Shown: piece after piece, positions 57,001-64,000 of the stretch
How positions within the stretch are numbered: position 1 is the first letter of the stretch
How the letters are laid out: every line of letters starts with the position of its first letter
The notes under the pieces: model-generated
Told to the model about the DNA's origin: nothing
Database searches by the model: none
What the model saw: only the letters and a program-made list of their open reading frames with translations
Program-made: the position numbers and the translations under genes
Assembly (NCBI GenBank): GCA_019925795.1
Contig: CM034303.1
Coordinates: 55,599,931-55,663,930 of the forward strand
Direction: 5' to 3'
DNA from: Dendrobium chrysotoxum
Taxonomy: Eukaryota; Streptophyta; Magnoliopsida; Asparagales; Orchidaceae
DNA length: 64,000 bases

Positions 57001-57712
57001 TCTAGCTTATTAGCCTTTTTCTTTTTAACTTTGTACACCTTTCAGTAAGACTTGCCATTACTAATTCTAGATTATTACCCTTCTTTTCCTGGATTTTGCA
57101 CACCTTAATGGTGTCAGCCCCGTCAATTCAAGATTGGGGAAGGGTTGATGTTCGTATTTGTATCTAGCATCATTGAGATGATTTAAAAGTGTGATCCCAA
57201 ATAAAAATAGAGTCAACATGCCAGTAATACCAATTAGGTAGATTATGCCAATTTAATCAAGAATGTTTCAACTTTAGCATCATTCTACACAAACTGAGAC
57301 AAAAGGGAGAGATATACCTGCATGACCATTTGCAGTAGATGCATGCAATTCATTGTGCTGGTCAGCCATCCGTTATTTGCTGATATGTCAATCATTGCCT
57401 GTATGATGCGTATGCTTTGATCAAGAACTGATTTTAAATCAGTTACATAGTCACTGATTGGCATTTCTACACGAGAAAAATGTGCCTGCATTTTATAATT
57501 GAAAATAGTAGCTTATTTTTGGTGTAGAAGCAAAAAGCGAAACAATAACATAAAATATGGCAATGCAAAAAGAATATCTAGATGCACAGACTGCAAACAA
57601 TATAGATCATTCCAACCTGAAACAGCAAATTTGCTTTAACATGTGGGTCATCAAGATGCTGCTCATCAACCAAATACGGAACCCTTGTAGATAATGCTTC
57701 ATTCAACTTTTC
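37244..57712 (-). CDS. DExH14: ASCC3-like DExH-box RNA helicase (DExH14 type), last six coding exons
   Basis: Six exons on the minus strand (57,712-57,617; 57,485-57,318; 49,813-49,643; 48,393-48,244; 37,814-37,683; 37,318-37,244) join in phase 0 without a stop to 263 residues plus stop. They form the C-terminal Sec63 region of the second helicase cassette: DDPHVKANLLFQ, VLDQSIRIIQAMIDI, CMHLLQMVMQ, LWYGSDSSLWMLP, LNIRLEKTN, FVPRFPK, VKDEAWWLVLG, LLLVSDCYLGLEQQHSIE. This matches ASCC3/DExH14, not Brr2. The Sec63 unit packs against the helicase core. In animals and yeast the family acts on stalled ribosomes and in repair; the plant role is inferred from homology. Introns are 131, 7,504, 1,249, 10,429 and 364 bp. 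Both helicase cassettes lie beyond 64,000 if the gene is complete. Confidence 0.9.
37391..37498. mobile_element. Tourist-like MITE in the last intron of the helicase gene
   Basis: 108 bp with ends GGATTCGTTTGGGATGAC and GCCGTCCCAAACGAAGCC between TAA triplets (37,388-37,390 and 37,499-37,501). Confidence 0.85.
37519..37637. mobile_element. Second Tourist-like MITE in the same intron
   Basis: 119 bp with ends GGCTTTATTTGGGACAG and CAGTCCCAAATAAAAGT. The right flank is TAA and the left is AAA. It lies 20 bp from the previous MITE, and together they make up 227 of the 364-bp intron. Confidence 0.75.
37683..37814 (-). CDS. DExH14: Helicase gene, penultimate exon
   Basis: 44 codons, from VKDEAWWLVLGNVTTSELYA through LKRVSFSDR to PVNFQ. 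Borders are AG before and GT after. It is separated from the exon upstream by about 10.4 kb. Confidence 0.93.
37815..39370. other. Helicase intron, unclassified part
   Basis: Low-copy-looking AT-rich DNA with a (AT)n run at about 38,661-38,684. No coding similarity was found in 38,100-38,560 or 39,150-39,350. Confidence 0.45.
39371..41030. repeat. Helicase intron: retrotransposon-like non-coding DNA (family 3, copy 2)
   Basis: GAGCATCGAATTCGCCTAAA near 39,462 matches the family 3 marker. Then come repeated CCCGAAGTTGACG- and CGATCTCAAAACRGAC-type phrases (39,568 and 39,735), a (TTA)n run at about 39,946-39,972, and a GC-richer part (40,020-41,030) with no frame that looks coding. Confidence 0.5.
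41270..41700. repeat. Helicase intron: short repeats AAGCGCTCTCGT
   Basis: The phrase AAGCGCTCTCGT starts at 41,431, 41,535 and 41,599, each followed by a variant of AGCATRGCAGG. The region is GC-richer than its surroundings and may be the inside of an LTR. Confidence 0.55.
41800..43450. repeat. Helicase intron: degenerate ATGC-rich satellite-like DNA
   Basis: Endless variants of ACATGCAAAATGCATTATGC and GCATGCAAG occur, densest at 42,960-43,330. 41,900-42,500 repeats phrases such as CAGATAAATA and GTGAATGCA. No fixed period could be set by eye. It continues at 44,520-44,620 after the hAT-type insert. Confidence 0.6.
43460..44505. mobile_element. Non-autonomous hAT-type element with 8-bp target duplication
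   Basis: 1,046 bp with inverted ends TAGGGCTGCAA and TTGCAGCCCTA, flanked by ATATATAT on both sides (43,452-43,459 and 44,506-44,513). The duplication is low-complexity, so it is less decisive than a unique one. The interior is rich in GTTCATGAACAT and GAGCTC-type palindromes and encodes no transposase. Subterminal GAGCCGAGTCGAG and CGAGTAGCTCGTCGA motifs are typical of this plant group. Confidence 0.82.
44520..45134. other. Helicase intron, unclassified
   Basis: The start is the ATGC-rich DNA, then unique-looking sequence. Nothing coding. Confidence 0.45.
45135..45975 (+). repeat. Dispersed repeat (family 2), copy 2
   Basis: Longer relative of 35,590-36,320. It carries an extra internal duplication (TTTGGCCARATGRCTCCA at about 45,257 and 45,290). 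CACAAAGCCCTTTGTTAGC and GACCATGATAACCCGGGACG are landmarks. Confidence 0.78.
46160..47160 (+). pseudogene. Unidentified decayed coding sequence inside the helicase intron
   Basis: The plus strand reads protein-like over several hundred bases: VVDPVLYLAIAQAHIEGGWD, LQDMYPCLIARAFHFNGFDA, a stop, then LYSRIQIPI, LLPKEQYVSYMQYHDY and EECIPFDEEFF with further stops. Before it lie SSLGRLARPMHGYVIWARN and a stop. The composition resembles real protein more than the shadow frames around it. I do not recognise the family. It could be a gene fragment carried by a transposon or a retrocopy. Confidence 0.4.
47161..48243. other. Helicase intron, unclassified
   Basis: No repeat or coding similarity recognised. 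Confidence 0.45.
48244..48393 (-). CDS. DExH14: Helicase gene, exon with FPRVKVKVNLQ block
   Basis: 50 codons: ELLNFPRVKVKVNLQKNDPQ through ALNIRLEKTN to AFVPRFPK, then GTAAGG. The reading frame continues directly into VKDEAWW of the next exon. Confidence 0.92.
48394..49642. other. Helicase intron of 1,249 bp
   Basis: AT-rich, with a (TA)n run at about 49,379-49,400. Nothing else recognised. Confidence 0.5.
49643..49813 (-). CDS. DExH14: Helicase gene, exon with LWMLP block
   Basis: 57 codons: GLWYGSDSSLWMLPSMTKDV, then the helix-hairpin-helix-like part LNKHDIFSMQELVELPNSKL, ending SKLHQ before GTATTT. Confidence 0.92.
49917..50107. repeat. 191-bp hairpin (foldback) with a CT/AT/AG microsatellite centre
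   Basis: Left arm TTTGCATTGCATATTTATAT ... TGAATCAAACTCTC pairs with the right arm AGAGTTTGGTTCAAATTG ... ATATAAACATCCAATGCAA. The centre is (CT)n(AT)n(AG)n from 49,969 to 50,052, itself a perfect palindrome. Arms start CTAG and end CTAG. It may be a MITE whose loop became a microsatellite. Confidence 0.85.
50200..51600. other. Helicase intron: LTR-like non-coding DNA
   Basis: A promoter-like GGCTATTTAAAACCCCTCCT at about 50,620 is followed by a pyrimidine-rich leader (50,740-51,000, repeated CCGCCGGCCCCC-type phrases). This suits an LTR and untranslated leader. No domain was recognised. Confidence 0.45.
51607..51735. repeat. Short GCTGTCCAGAA repeats
   Basis: Five imperfect copies of GCTGTCCAGAA or GCTGYCC spaced 20-40 bp. 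A 66-codon frame after them (51,739-51,939, MADPEHDHDFIFDDQG) is acidic and unrecognised. Confidence 0.55.
51940..53385. other. Helicase intron, unclassified
   Basis: AT-rich mixture, no coding similarity. 52,370-52,690 looks LTR-like but could not be assigned. Confidence 0.4.
53970..54025. repeat. (TC)n(TA)n microsatellite
   Basis: About 15 TC units followed by about 12 TA units. Confidence 0.95.
54318..54570. repeat. Tandem repeat, five copies of 48-49 bp
   Basis: The word GGAACAAC/GGAACAATG recurs at 54,343, 54,392, 54,441, 54,489 and 54,537. Each unit reads roughly CGCCACGCYGGAACAACRTG plus AATGGGCACTTAAGTTTGCA. Confidence 0.92.
54753..54924. repeat. Perfect 86-bp tandem duplication
   Basis: Two identical adjacent units starting GGTGTAGATGGAGATGGTTG. 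86 is not a multiple of three, so the open frame across it is unlikely to be a protein. Confidence 0.93.
54925..55795. other. Helicase intron, purine-rich non-coding DNA
   Basis: G-rich on plus, the mirror image in style of the pyrimidine-rich leaders at 32,746 and 53,400, so it may be the minus-strand leader of another element. Confidence 0.4.
55800..56250 (-). repeat. Dispersed LTR-like repeat (family 3), copy 3
   Basis: The minus strand carries GGGCATCGAATTTATCTAAA followed by GGGAGACCCC, the family 3 marker seen at about 33,767 and 39,465. Confidence 0.55.
56251..57317. other. Helicase intron, LTR-like part
   Basis: TATA-like ACTTATAAATAGAG at 56,419 is followed by a pyrimidine-rich leader. 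Two or three 65-bp imperfect repeats starting CTAATTCTAG occur at 56,931-57,120. No coding domain. Confidence 0.45.
57318..57485 (-). CDS. DExH14: Helicase gene, exon with SVLDQSIRIIQAM block
   Basis: 56 codons: AHFSRVEMPISDYVTDLKSV, LDQSIRIIQAMIDISANNGW, CMHLLQMVMQ. This is the most conserved stretch of the Sec63 region in ASCC3-like helicases. Confidence 0.95.
57617..57712 (-). CDS. DExH14: Helicase gene, first exon visible in the window
   Basis: 32 codons: EKLNEALSTRVPYLVDEQHL then DDPHVKANLLFQ. The acceptor is TTCTCCAG. The exon before it was looked for up to 64,000 and not seen. Confidence 0.9.
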
Positions 57713-58870
57713 CTGGAGAATATAAGAAACTAAAGAAATTATGACAAAACAGAGCGTCTATACCAAAACATGTTTTCAAACGAAACGGTGATATTTATGC
57801 ATCTAACTATTCCACTAACAGTATTATACCGCCTTAGATATTTAAGATCACATCAGCCTATCAATCACTACAACACCCTTTCTGGTAAATCAACCGAATT
57901 ACTTGCATATAATTCTTGATCAATTCCAATAAGGGTAAGATAAGCAATAGAATGCATATAAACTATGCATAACATTTTTTATATTTTATTTTTTTTGTCC
58001 AAGAAAGTCCGCATGTTGCATTACGTTTTGTTCTAATGGAAGCAACAACAATATTTGATTTGGTTATAGTATGCTAATCTCAACTTCCAGTTCGAAGGAT
58101 CAGTTCAAATGGCATGTGTATAAGCGTAAATACTAGATGACAAATTTTTTATAAGAAATGTTGTAATAATAAATCCGCATACAGATTGGATGATGGAAAA
58201 AAAAAATAAAAAATAAACCTGTAACCAAGAGCAACAAAAAAAAAAAGGCTTCACGGTACACATAAGTTCAATAAATAATGAGAGAGAAGACATTCATGCG
58301 CATAATTATTTATCACTTACAAACAAAAGGTTCTATTTTGTAAGATTACAAAGGAAGCCGCATCAAATATTCAAAATCATCCAATTAATGCTGGCAAATA
58401 AAAGAAACTAAATAAGACCATATAGCTCACAGAAACTCTCATCTACTTTTCAATGTTGCTTGCATCCTCAAGCACATTTCACGATGATATACATCTCTGA
58501 AAATCAAAGATTAATATATTTCAAGACAGTAGGCACCATAAAAAGTGACAGTTTAGTGGCAGAAAGCACCTAAAATCCACATTAAGTGGAACAGATCCAT
58601 GTAAGTTGCACCAAAGAAAAATTGCTAATTTGAAGATGTAATACAAAGGCCGAAAAAAATCAAACAAAATGGTTCACCTTTATTATGGCGCCAGATAGGT
58701 AAATGTTATTTCACAATCAGAAAATAGCATCCACGATAATGCACTTGAAAAGAGGATAGCAGATTGCTCAAGTTAGATGTCAATAAGGTGACTATGGGAT
58801 TTTGCAAACTATCTGCCATCCGTGCCACATAAATATAATGATCTCCACAACAGCCTCTATCCAGAACTCT
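57713..58870. other. Start of a further helicase intron (at least 6 kb)
   Basis: AT-rich with no exon of the helicase recognised. Confidence 0.5.
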
Positions 58871-58871
58871 T

Positions 58872-59650
58872 GAAAATTAGAGTAAGAAGAAAGAAGAGTG
58901 GAAAATGAAAGATTTTGTAACTGAATTTTATTCCCTTATTGGGTAAAAAAAAGATTAAAAAAGCTGCACATAAATAGGTGAAGAAACTACCATCTAGGAA
59001 AGAAACGAATATGAAAATCAATCTTGAAATCTAAAATTCAGAATTAACTACATAACATAATGAAATACTGCTTTCAAACTGCAAATGTACAGATGCTTAC
59101 CACAAATTCAGAAATTTAATACTCTCCCTCAAGTTAAGTTGTATATATTGATCATGCTAAACTTGTTGATTGGATTATCAAGACATATTATTGGTGAAGC
59201 CTTGGTGAGAATATCTACAATATAAGAGTTTACTGGAACATAATTTAATTAGGCTAGTCCATTCTTAATTATTTTGGAAATAAAATATCGACCTATCTCA
59301 ATGTCTTTTGTCCTAGCATGGTCAGCAATTTTTTTTGCAATACTTGTAATAGCCAAAGTTGTCACAGTAAAATTTAAAAAAATTTCCACTTGCTAGTTTA
59401 GTTCTAATAATCTTTTCAACTACATCACAAATATCAAGTGTCATCACTTCAACTTCAACACTGTTTCTTAAGATCATAGACTACTTATTTCTCCATGTAA
59501 CAAAATTTTCCCTTACATAAGCATAATAGCTAGAGATGGATCTTCAATTTGATGCATCTACAACCAGTATATGTGAATTTTTTATTTCGTTGTTGGATAA
59601 CCTTTTATATAACAAACATGATCCTGATTATATAACATACAAAATCCCTA
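58872..59650 (-). mobile_element. 3' end of a copia element, truncated
   Basis: Minus strand: RNase H tail (TKDIEIGRYFISKIIKNG, then VPVNSYIVDILTKA and KFSMINIYNLT) and a polypurine tract TTGAGGGAGAGT at 59,121-59,132. An LTR-like segment (58,872-59,120) probably follows it. Stops are present. It belongs to a different copia lineage from the elements at 9,761 and 17,572. Confidence 0.75.
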
Positions 59651-59689
59651 TTTTCATCCGTGCTATCAAAGGTGATCACACTTACTTAA

Positions 59690-60530
59690 CTTAGAATAGA
59701 GTTTGTTGTATATTCATAAATGCATTTACAGTTGTTTAGAAGGTGGCTATCGAGTCACGACGAGGACACTCTCCCTCAAGAGAGGTTTCTTTGAAGTACT
59801 TGCTCGTGAGTATCAGAGGTACTCGACCAAAGAGATCAATAGGCTATATTCGTCAGAGCCTACCAATGAGCTCGCCCTGCATAGGGCAAATCGGAGATCC
59901 CTCGTCAAGCAAGAAAATCATCAATCGTCATGAACTCAGTCACTAGCTCTCTCCCTATAGCCTTCATCTTCAAGCTCGTCGAGCTTAGCTACAAGAAACT
60001 ACCATTCAAGAGACCCCTCACATCACTTAGCTATTATTGCACGACCTAAAAGTTTCCATCCCTCCACATCTTACTTTCCCTTCTCTCCAAGGCGGCCCGA
60101 AGTCCCTACATAAGCCATCAGCCATACCAAACCGCTCACCAACCACAGGTCCATTTCAGGACTCACTCGTAGACTCACTTGAAGCCTATTCACCTCCATC
60201 AAGCTTGCCCAAAGAGAGCTCACCCAAGAGCCTGTTGACTTCACCAACCTTCAGTATATCAAGAGGTAACACATGTTCAGATTAGTATATAGCATTGTAC
60301 AAGCATTATGTGTAACTTGTAATTTTTACTTTTTTTTTCTATATAGCCTTTTTCTTGTAGCCCTCAGAACCCTATAAATAAGTCGTGATGAGTAACCATT
60401 TAGGGGCACTTTGAGATTTATTTTTATTGATAGCGAATACACTGTCTGCTTGAGACCTATAGCTCTTTTTTTCTACTCCCTCAATTCTCTCTACACTCTT
60501 GGTTCTTACATATAAGTTCCAGCTCACGAG
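59690..60530 (+). other. LTR-like non-coding DNA
   Basis: ACCCTATAAATAAGTCGTGA at 60,368 looks like an LTR TATA box, followed by a pyrimidine-rich start region. The GC-richer part before it (59,730-60,270) has short frames with no recognised similarity. Confidence 0.45.
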
Positions 60531-60559
60531 AAAATTTGTAAGTAAAGTTGGATATCATC

Positions 60560-61320
60560 CATGGACAAATTTGAATTTAACATTTGTGATTTTAAAGTGA
60601 TTGGAAGCTTTGTAGGGCGATCAAAAGCTTTTCAAACTAAGAATTTTTGTTTGCTTTATCTTCAGACTATGTAGCATACACAAACATTATGTTTAAGCAT
60701 TTGGCATATTCGTTGGAGCACACGAGAGTGTTTTAAATTAAAAAAGATAGTGAATTTTAAAATACTAGAGTGATCACGCATTTTTCATAACAAAAGAGAT
60801 TTGGTTCCCTTTATTTTTAACCCACACAACATTCTTGGACGACAAATTTAAGAGTTCAATACATTGATTGGAGCACATATGGGTGTTTTTTATTTAAAAA
60901 GAGATCTGCTAATTTTAACATGATAGATTGTCATGCAATTTTCAAAGCAAGAGAGATTAAGTTCACTTCATTTAACCCGCGCAACATTCTTGTACCTCAA
61001 AAATTTAAGTTTTCGATGCGTAAGTCGAAGCACATGCAAATAATTTTAATTTTGACAACATGCCATGCCTTTTGAGTTATGTGCCTGCATGCTTGTTGAT
61101 GCATTTGGACATTTTTTTTAGTGCTCCTATATGATATGCTTGCACACTTTTTGGTGCAAATGCAAAAACTTTTCGTACGCTTTTGAACGTACTTGTTGCA
61201 TTCACGTGTTTTTAATGACAGTGCATGTTTCAGAGCAACTACACGCTCTTCGAGACAACAACATGCTTCCAAAGAGAGGGGAGCCTCTCGAAGCGAGACT
61301 ACACACTTCTCGCAGTGGTG
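60560..61320 (-). repeat. Imperfect tandem repeat, period about 156 bp
   Basis: GGAGCACA-type blocks (GTGCTCCAA on minus) recur at 60,711, 60,866 and, as TCGAAGCACA, at 61,023, each followed by a matching AAGAATGTTGYGYGGGTTAA block on minus. Related phrases occur near 35,300-35,430. Probably inside an LTR. Confidence 0.7.
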
Positions 61321-61329
61321 CATTTAAAT

Positions 61330-62094
61330 TAGATAATTATCTTTTTTATGCGTGCAAGATTTTAAAAATATCCATACCTGATTGCTTGAGCGGCTATTTT
61401 TGTTGAAACACGTGTAAAATTTTAGCTCAAAATTTTAAAAGGATTGCACTCTTCCTTTTGTTTTGTTTGGTTGTGCATAAATGTTGCAGATTTGGTTGCG
61501 TTAGTTACGGGTTAGAATCACACCTTTTTTTCACGTTGTCAAAATTTCATCTATGTGATTATATTTAGCATGCAGAGCTCATGCAAGAATCATATTTCTT
61601 GTTGTAGATAGAAAGATGCAATTTAGTTTATTGCAACTCGTTCAAGTTATCATTTAACACAATTCATAAAGTCTATAAGTTTAGTTAAAGTCGGAAGTTC
61701 TATTCTTGCCCAGTAGACGAGTTACCATTTTCATTATAAGTCCCTTGCAAATATTGTTTTAGTTCAAATCCTACTTTTGTTCCTAGCGACGTTTGTCCCA
61801 AGTTTAACATTTCTAATTTTTTATTTTTGGTAGCATTTTTATTTGTGGGTCAAACTTTTTATTTTGTTCATTTTGGGTCACATGTTAAAATGAATTTTGA
61901 TAGCCTATCGACATCTCTCCTATGTAGGATCATTGGGAATGTTGGACCATATAACCACACTTATAAAAGCATGCAAGGTCTGTGTATAACAACACCGCAG
62001 TCAAGGGTATTCTATCCCACTAAGCTTAAAAAGCGCACATAGGTTTTTGTCACTTACACGAGTGAAATCATATGAACTTCCAACTTGCTTTGAA
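61330..62094. other. AT-rich DNA, no gene recognised
   Basis: Short frames only. 61,827-62,042 is not convincing. Confidence 0.45.
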
Positions 62095-62230
62095 CGACGC
62101 GCACGTGTACTTATTTTACAAATTTCCCCGCCATATAGGGGTAAATTTTTTTGAATTATACCATTTCATAAGACAACGATGATGACACGATGAGACTACC
62201 AAAGTATTTTTTAAAGATTTTTTTCTATTT
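62095..62230 (+). repeat. Family 4 repeat, second copy (partial)
   Basis: GTGTACTTATTTTACAAATT, CCCCGCCATATAGGGG and CAACGATGATGACACGATGA parallel 54,545-54,640. Confidence 0.55.
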
Positions 62231-62239
62231 TTTCTCTCT

Positions 62240-62240
62240 T

Positions 62241-62306
<66 letters not shown>
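62240..62306. repeat. (TA)n(GA)n microsatellite
   Basis: About 12 TA units then about 21 GA units. Purine-rich GAGAGA phrases continue to about 62,520. Confidence 0.95.
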
Positions 62307-62307
<1 letters not shown>

Positions 62308-62309
62308 CA

Positions 62310-64000
62310 AAAGACAAGAAAAAGAGGGAAAGAGTGACTAGCAAGAGAAAGTAGAGGGAGAAAAAGAGAATAGGCTTCTTTCTATCTATTTAGAGAGAGA
62401 AGTGTAGAGAGATAGCATCTATGTTTAGAGAGAGAACGAGAGGAGAGAAAATATAGTGAATGAACGAGATGCTAGTGAGAGCTAGAGGGAGGAAATGCAC
62501 AGAGATAGAGCAAAAGAAATGACGGAGAAGCTCTCTAATCTGCTTGTGCGTATTTTGTGAATTAAATTGCGAATGTCACGAATTAGAGTTTGTAATTTTA
62601 TTTTCAAAACAGGCCAATTCATCTGTATATAGTCTTTATTTTACTCGAATGGTCCCCACTAGGCATCTTTTTTTCAACTATAAATAGGAGCCTGCTCAAT
62701 ACATTTCTATTCCAAATTTAATTCACCAAGTTCGTTCTTAAGGGTCCCAAGCATTCATAAGAGTTAAACATTTTTGCTCTTGCCCATAGGTGAGTTCTTC
62801 AACCTCGTTGCAAGTTCCATTTGAGTTCTATTTTAATTCAAAGTTATTCACATTTTTTGCAATTTTAATCTCATTTAATCATTTTTGCAATTTTAATCTC
62901 ATTTCATCATTTTTGCAATTTCAAATTTAGCTTAATACTCCGATCTTGTTTAATGTCCTTTAAGAATTTGGATTTGCTTCTCCATATGATTTTGAATGAC
63001 ATAATAAACTATAGGCTCATGGTTCTATTCAATGATAAACACAATGGCTTCTTTCTGTGGTCTAGAGGCTTGAGGTAGGGGCATCCATTCTCTCCTAGTC
63101 GATTCATCAGTTTCGTTGAGGCCCTTTCTAGAAGCCTCTTTCAAAATGATTCTGGTAGGGAGGTAACACAATTCAATCCTCACCTGACTTTTAAAGAAGA
63201 CAATCATATTCACTAAAAAAGCAATTTAAAGCTCCACAAGTTTTGTTCAAATTCATTCTCAAACACTAGAAACTCTAGTCAAAAGGTCAAGCACAACATT
63301 CCCCTCAACATCTTCAAAGCTATATCAAATATAATTCACAAAATTACAAACATAACAAAATTTCCTTATCATCACCAACCTTCAAAAAATTAGGACTTGA
63401 ACTGAAAGATGAAAAAGACGCTCGATGATATTTACAAAGGCACAAGCATTAAATTCAAACTAAAAGAGCAAAGATGTTGGAATAAACTCACAAAAAAAGC
63501 TATGGTAGAGGATAGCAATAATGTCATTGATATAGCCTGATGGTGGAAGAAAAGGTATGTGAAACTATAGGGATTAGGTGGAAGATTCCACCAACTTCAA
63601 CACCTCCATTAATTGTCTTCCTCATATTAAGACTCTAAAACACACAATGAGAATGATAGAATATTGCTGAGCAAGTTTAAAGAATTTTTTTATGGAAGTG
63701 CCAAAGGTTGTTAAGAAAGGAGTGAGATGCATGTTAAGCAATGGAGGGACAACCAAACTTAGCCTGGAACTATTCTGAGAGATAAGTTGTGCAAAAGCAA
63801 CGAGAGCAACAAGAAAAAAAGCTTTTCTCCCGCAACCATGACAACTGTCAATCAATCCACCTCAACCATGACCACCATGACCATTACAACCACCATTATG
63901 TCCTATATGAAGAGCAAACTCGCCGAACAATGGCTAAGGAGGAGGCAAGAGCTTAGTAACATAATAAACAAGTGGAAAGTAGAGGCAATGTTGCAAATTA
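62310..64000. other. Right end of window, no gene recognised
   Basis: A TATA-like CAACTATAAATAGGAGCC at 62,676 and a leader-like region suggest another LTR. GATTTTTGCAATTTYAATCTC-type repeats are at about 62,850-62,925. Minus-strand frames at 63,213-63,025 and 63,855-63,622 were not identified; the bases before the second read CATGGTGGTCATGG-type Gly/His codons. Confidence 0.4.

Noticed and set aside
63025..63855. Minus-strand frames at the right edge (63,213-63,025 and 63,855-63,622) as genes or helicase exons
   Set aside because: No recognised domain, no helicase similarity, and stops on both sides. Left as unclassified.
1..64000. tRNA, rRNA, snoRNA and microRNA genes
   Set aside because: tRNA-like boxes were found only inside SINEs. 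No cloverleaf, rRNA or known snoRNA motif was seen. Hairpins are MITEs or microsatellites rather than clear microRNA precursors.
1..64000. A wholly new multi-gene system
   Set aside because: Every intact coding region belongs to a known family (CYP75B-type P450, ASCC3-like helicase, copia gag-pol). What is unusual is the arrangement and transposon load, not a new set of proteins.

Overview
The window is nuclear DNA of a flowering plant. It has spliced plant genes with GT-AG introns, very AT-rich intergenic DNA, and several layers of plant transposable elements: Ty1/copia and Ty3/gypsy LTR elements, solo LTRs, Tourist-like MITEs, hAT-type elements and tRNA-derived SINEs. A monocot is possible from the style of the P450s, but this is a weak guess. 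No bacterial-type operons, rRNA, tRNA or CRISPR arrays are visible.

Left part (1-28,700): a decayed gypsy element on the minus strand runs off the left edge (1-4,899). It is followed by a tandem array built from one ancestral unit, 'upstream region - cytochrome P450 - downstream region'. Unit 1 keeps its flanks (4,905-5,500 and 8,077-8,540) but has no P450. Unit 2 has an apparently intact three-exon CYP75B-type flavonoid 3'-hydroxylase-like gene (14,996-16,747; 518 aa). Unit 3 has a second one (25,881-28,389; 517 aa). Both genes have lost their original upstream context. A very young, coding-intact copia element (9,761-14,355; LTRs differ at 1 of 202 positions) sits ahead of the first. A solo gypsy LTR (24,486-25,508), oriented toward the gene, sits ahead of the second. 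An older, frameshifted copia element (17,572-22,227) separates units 2 and 3.

Middle (28,700-37,200): repeats with no intact gene. They include five or six small MITEs, LTR scraps, two SINEs with clear target-site duplications, a hAT transposase C-terminal remnant, and a 5' fragment of a CIPK-type protein kinase gene.

Right part (37,244-64,000): the last six coding exons of one minus-strand gene can be followed at 57,712-57,617, 57,485-57,318, 49,813-49,643, 48,393-48,244, 37,814-37,683 and 37,318-37,244. They are all in frame with correct splice borders. They encode the C-terminal Sec63-type region of an ASCC3-like DExH-box RNA helicase (Arabidopsis DExH14 type). Two of its introns are about 10.4 kb and 7.5 kb, and the intron upstream of the first visible exon exceeds 6 kb. 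These introns hold most of the repeats on the right side: a hAT-type element with an 8-bp duplication, satellite-like ATGC-rich DNA, several dispersed LTR-like repeats, a microsatellite-centred hairpin and copia scraps.

How it fits together: the functional content is probably two flavonoid-pathway P450s and part of one RNA helicase gene. The insertions can be partly ordered. One MITE family member downstream of the P450 predates the unit 2/unit 3 duplication. The copia at 9,761 is among the youngest events. One LTR family is present as at least five copies in different states (element-linked, solo, truncated).
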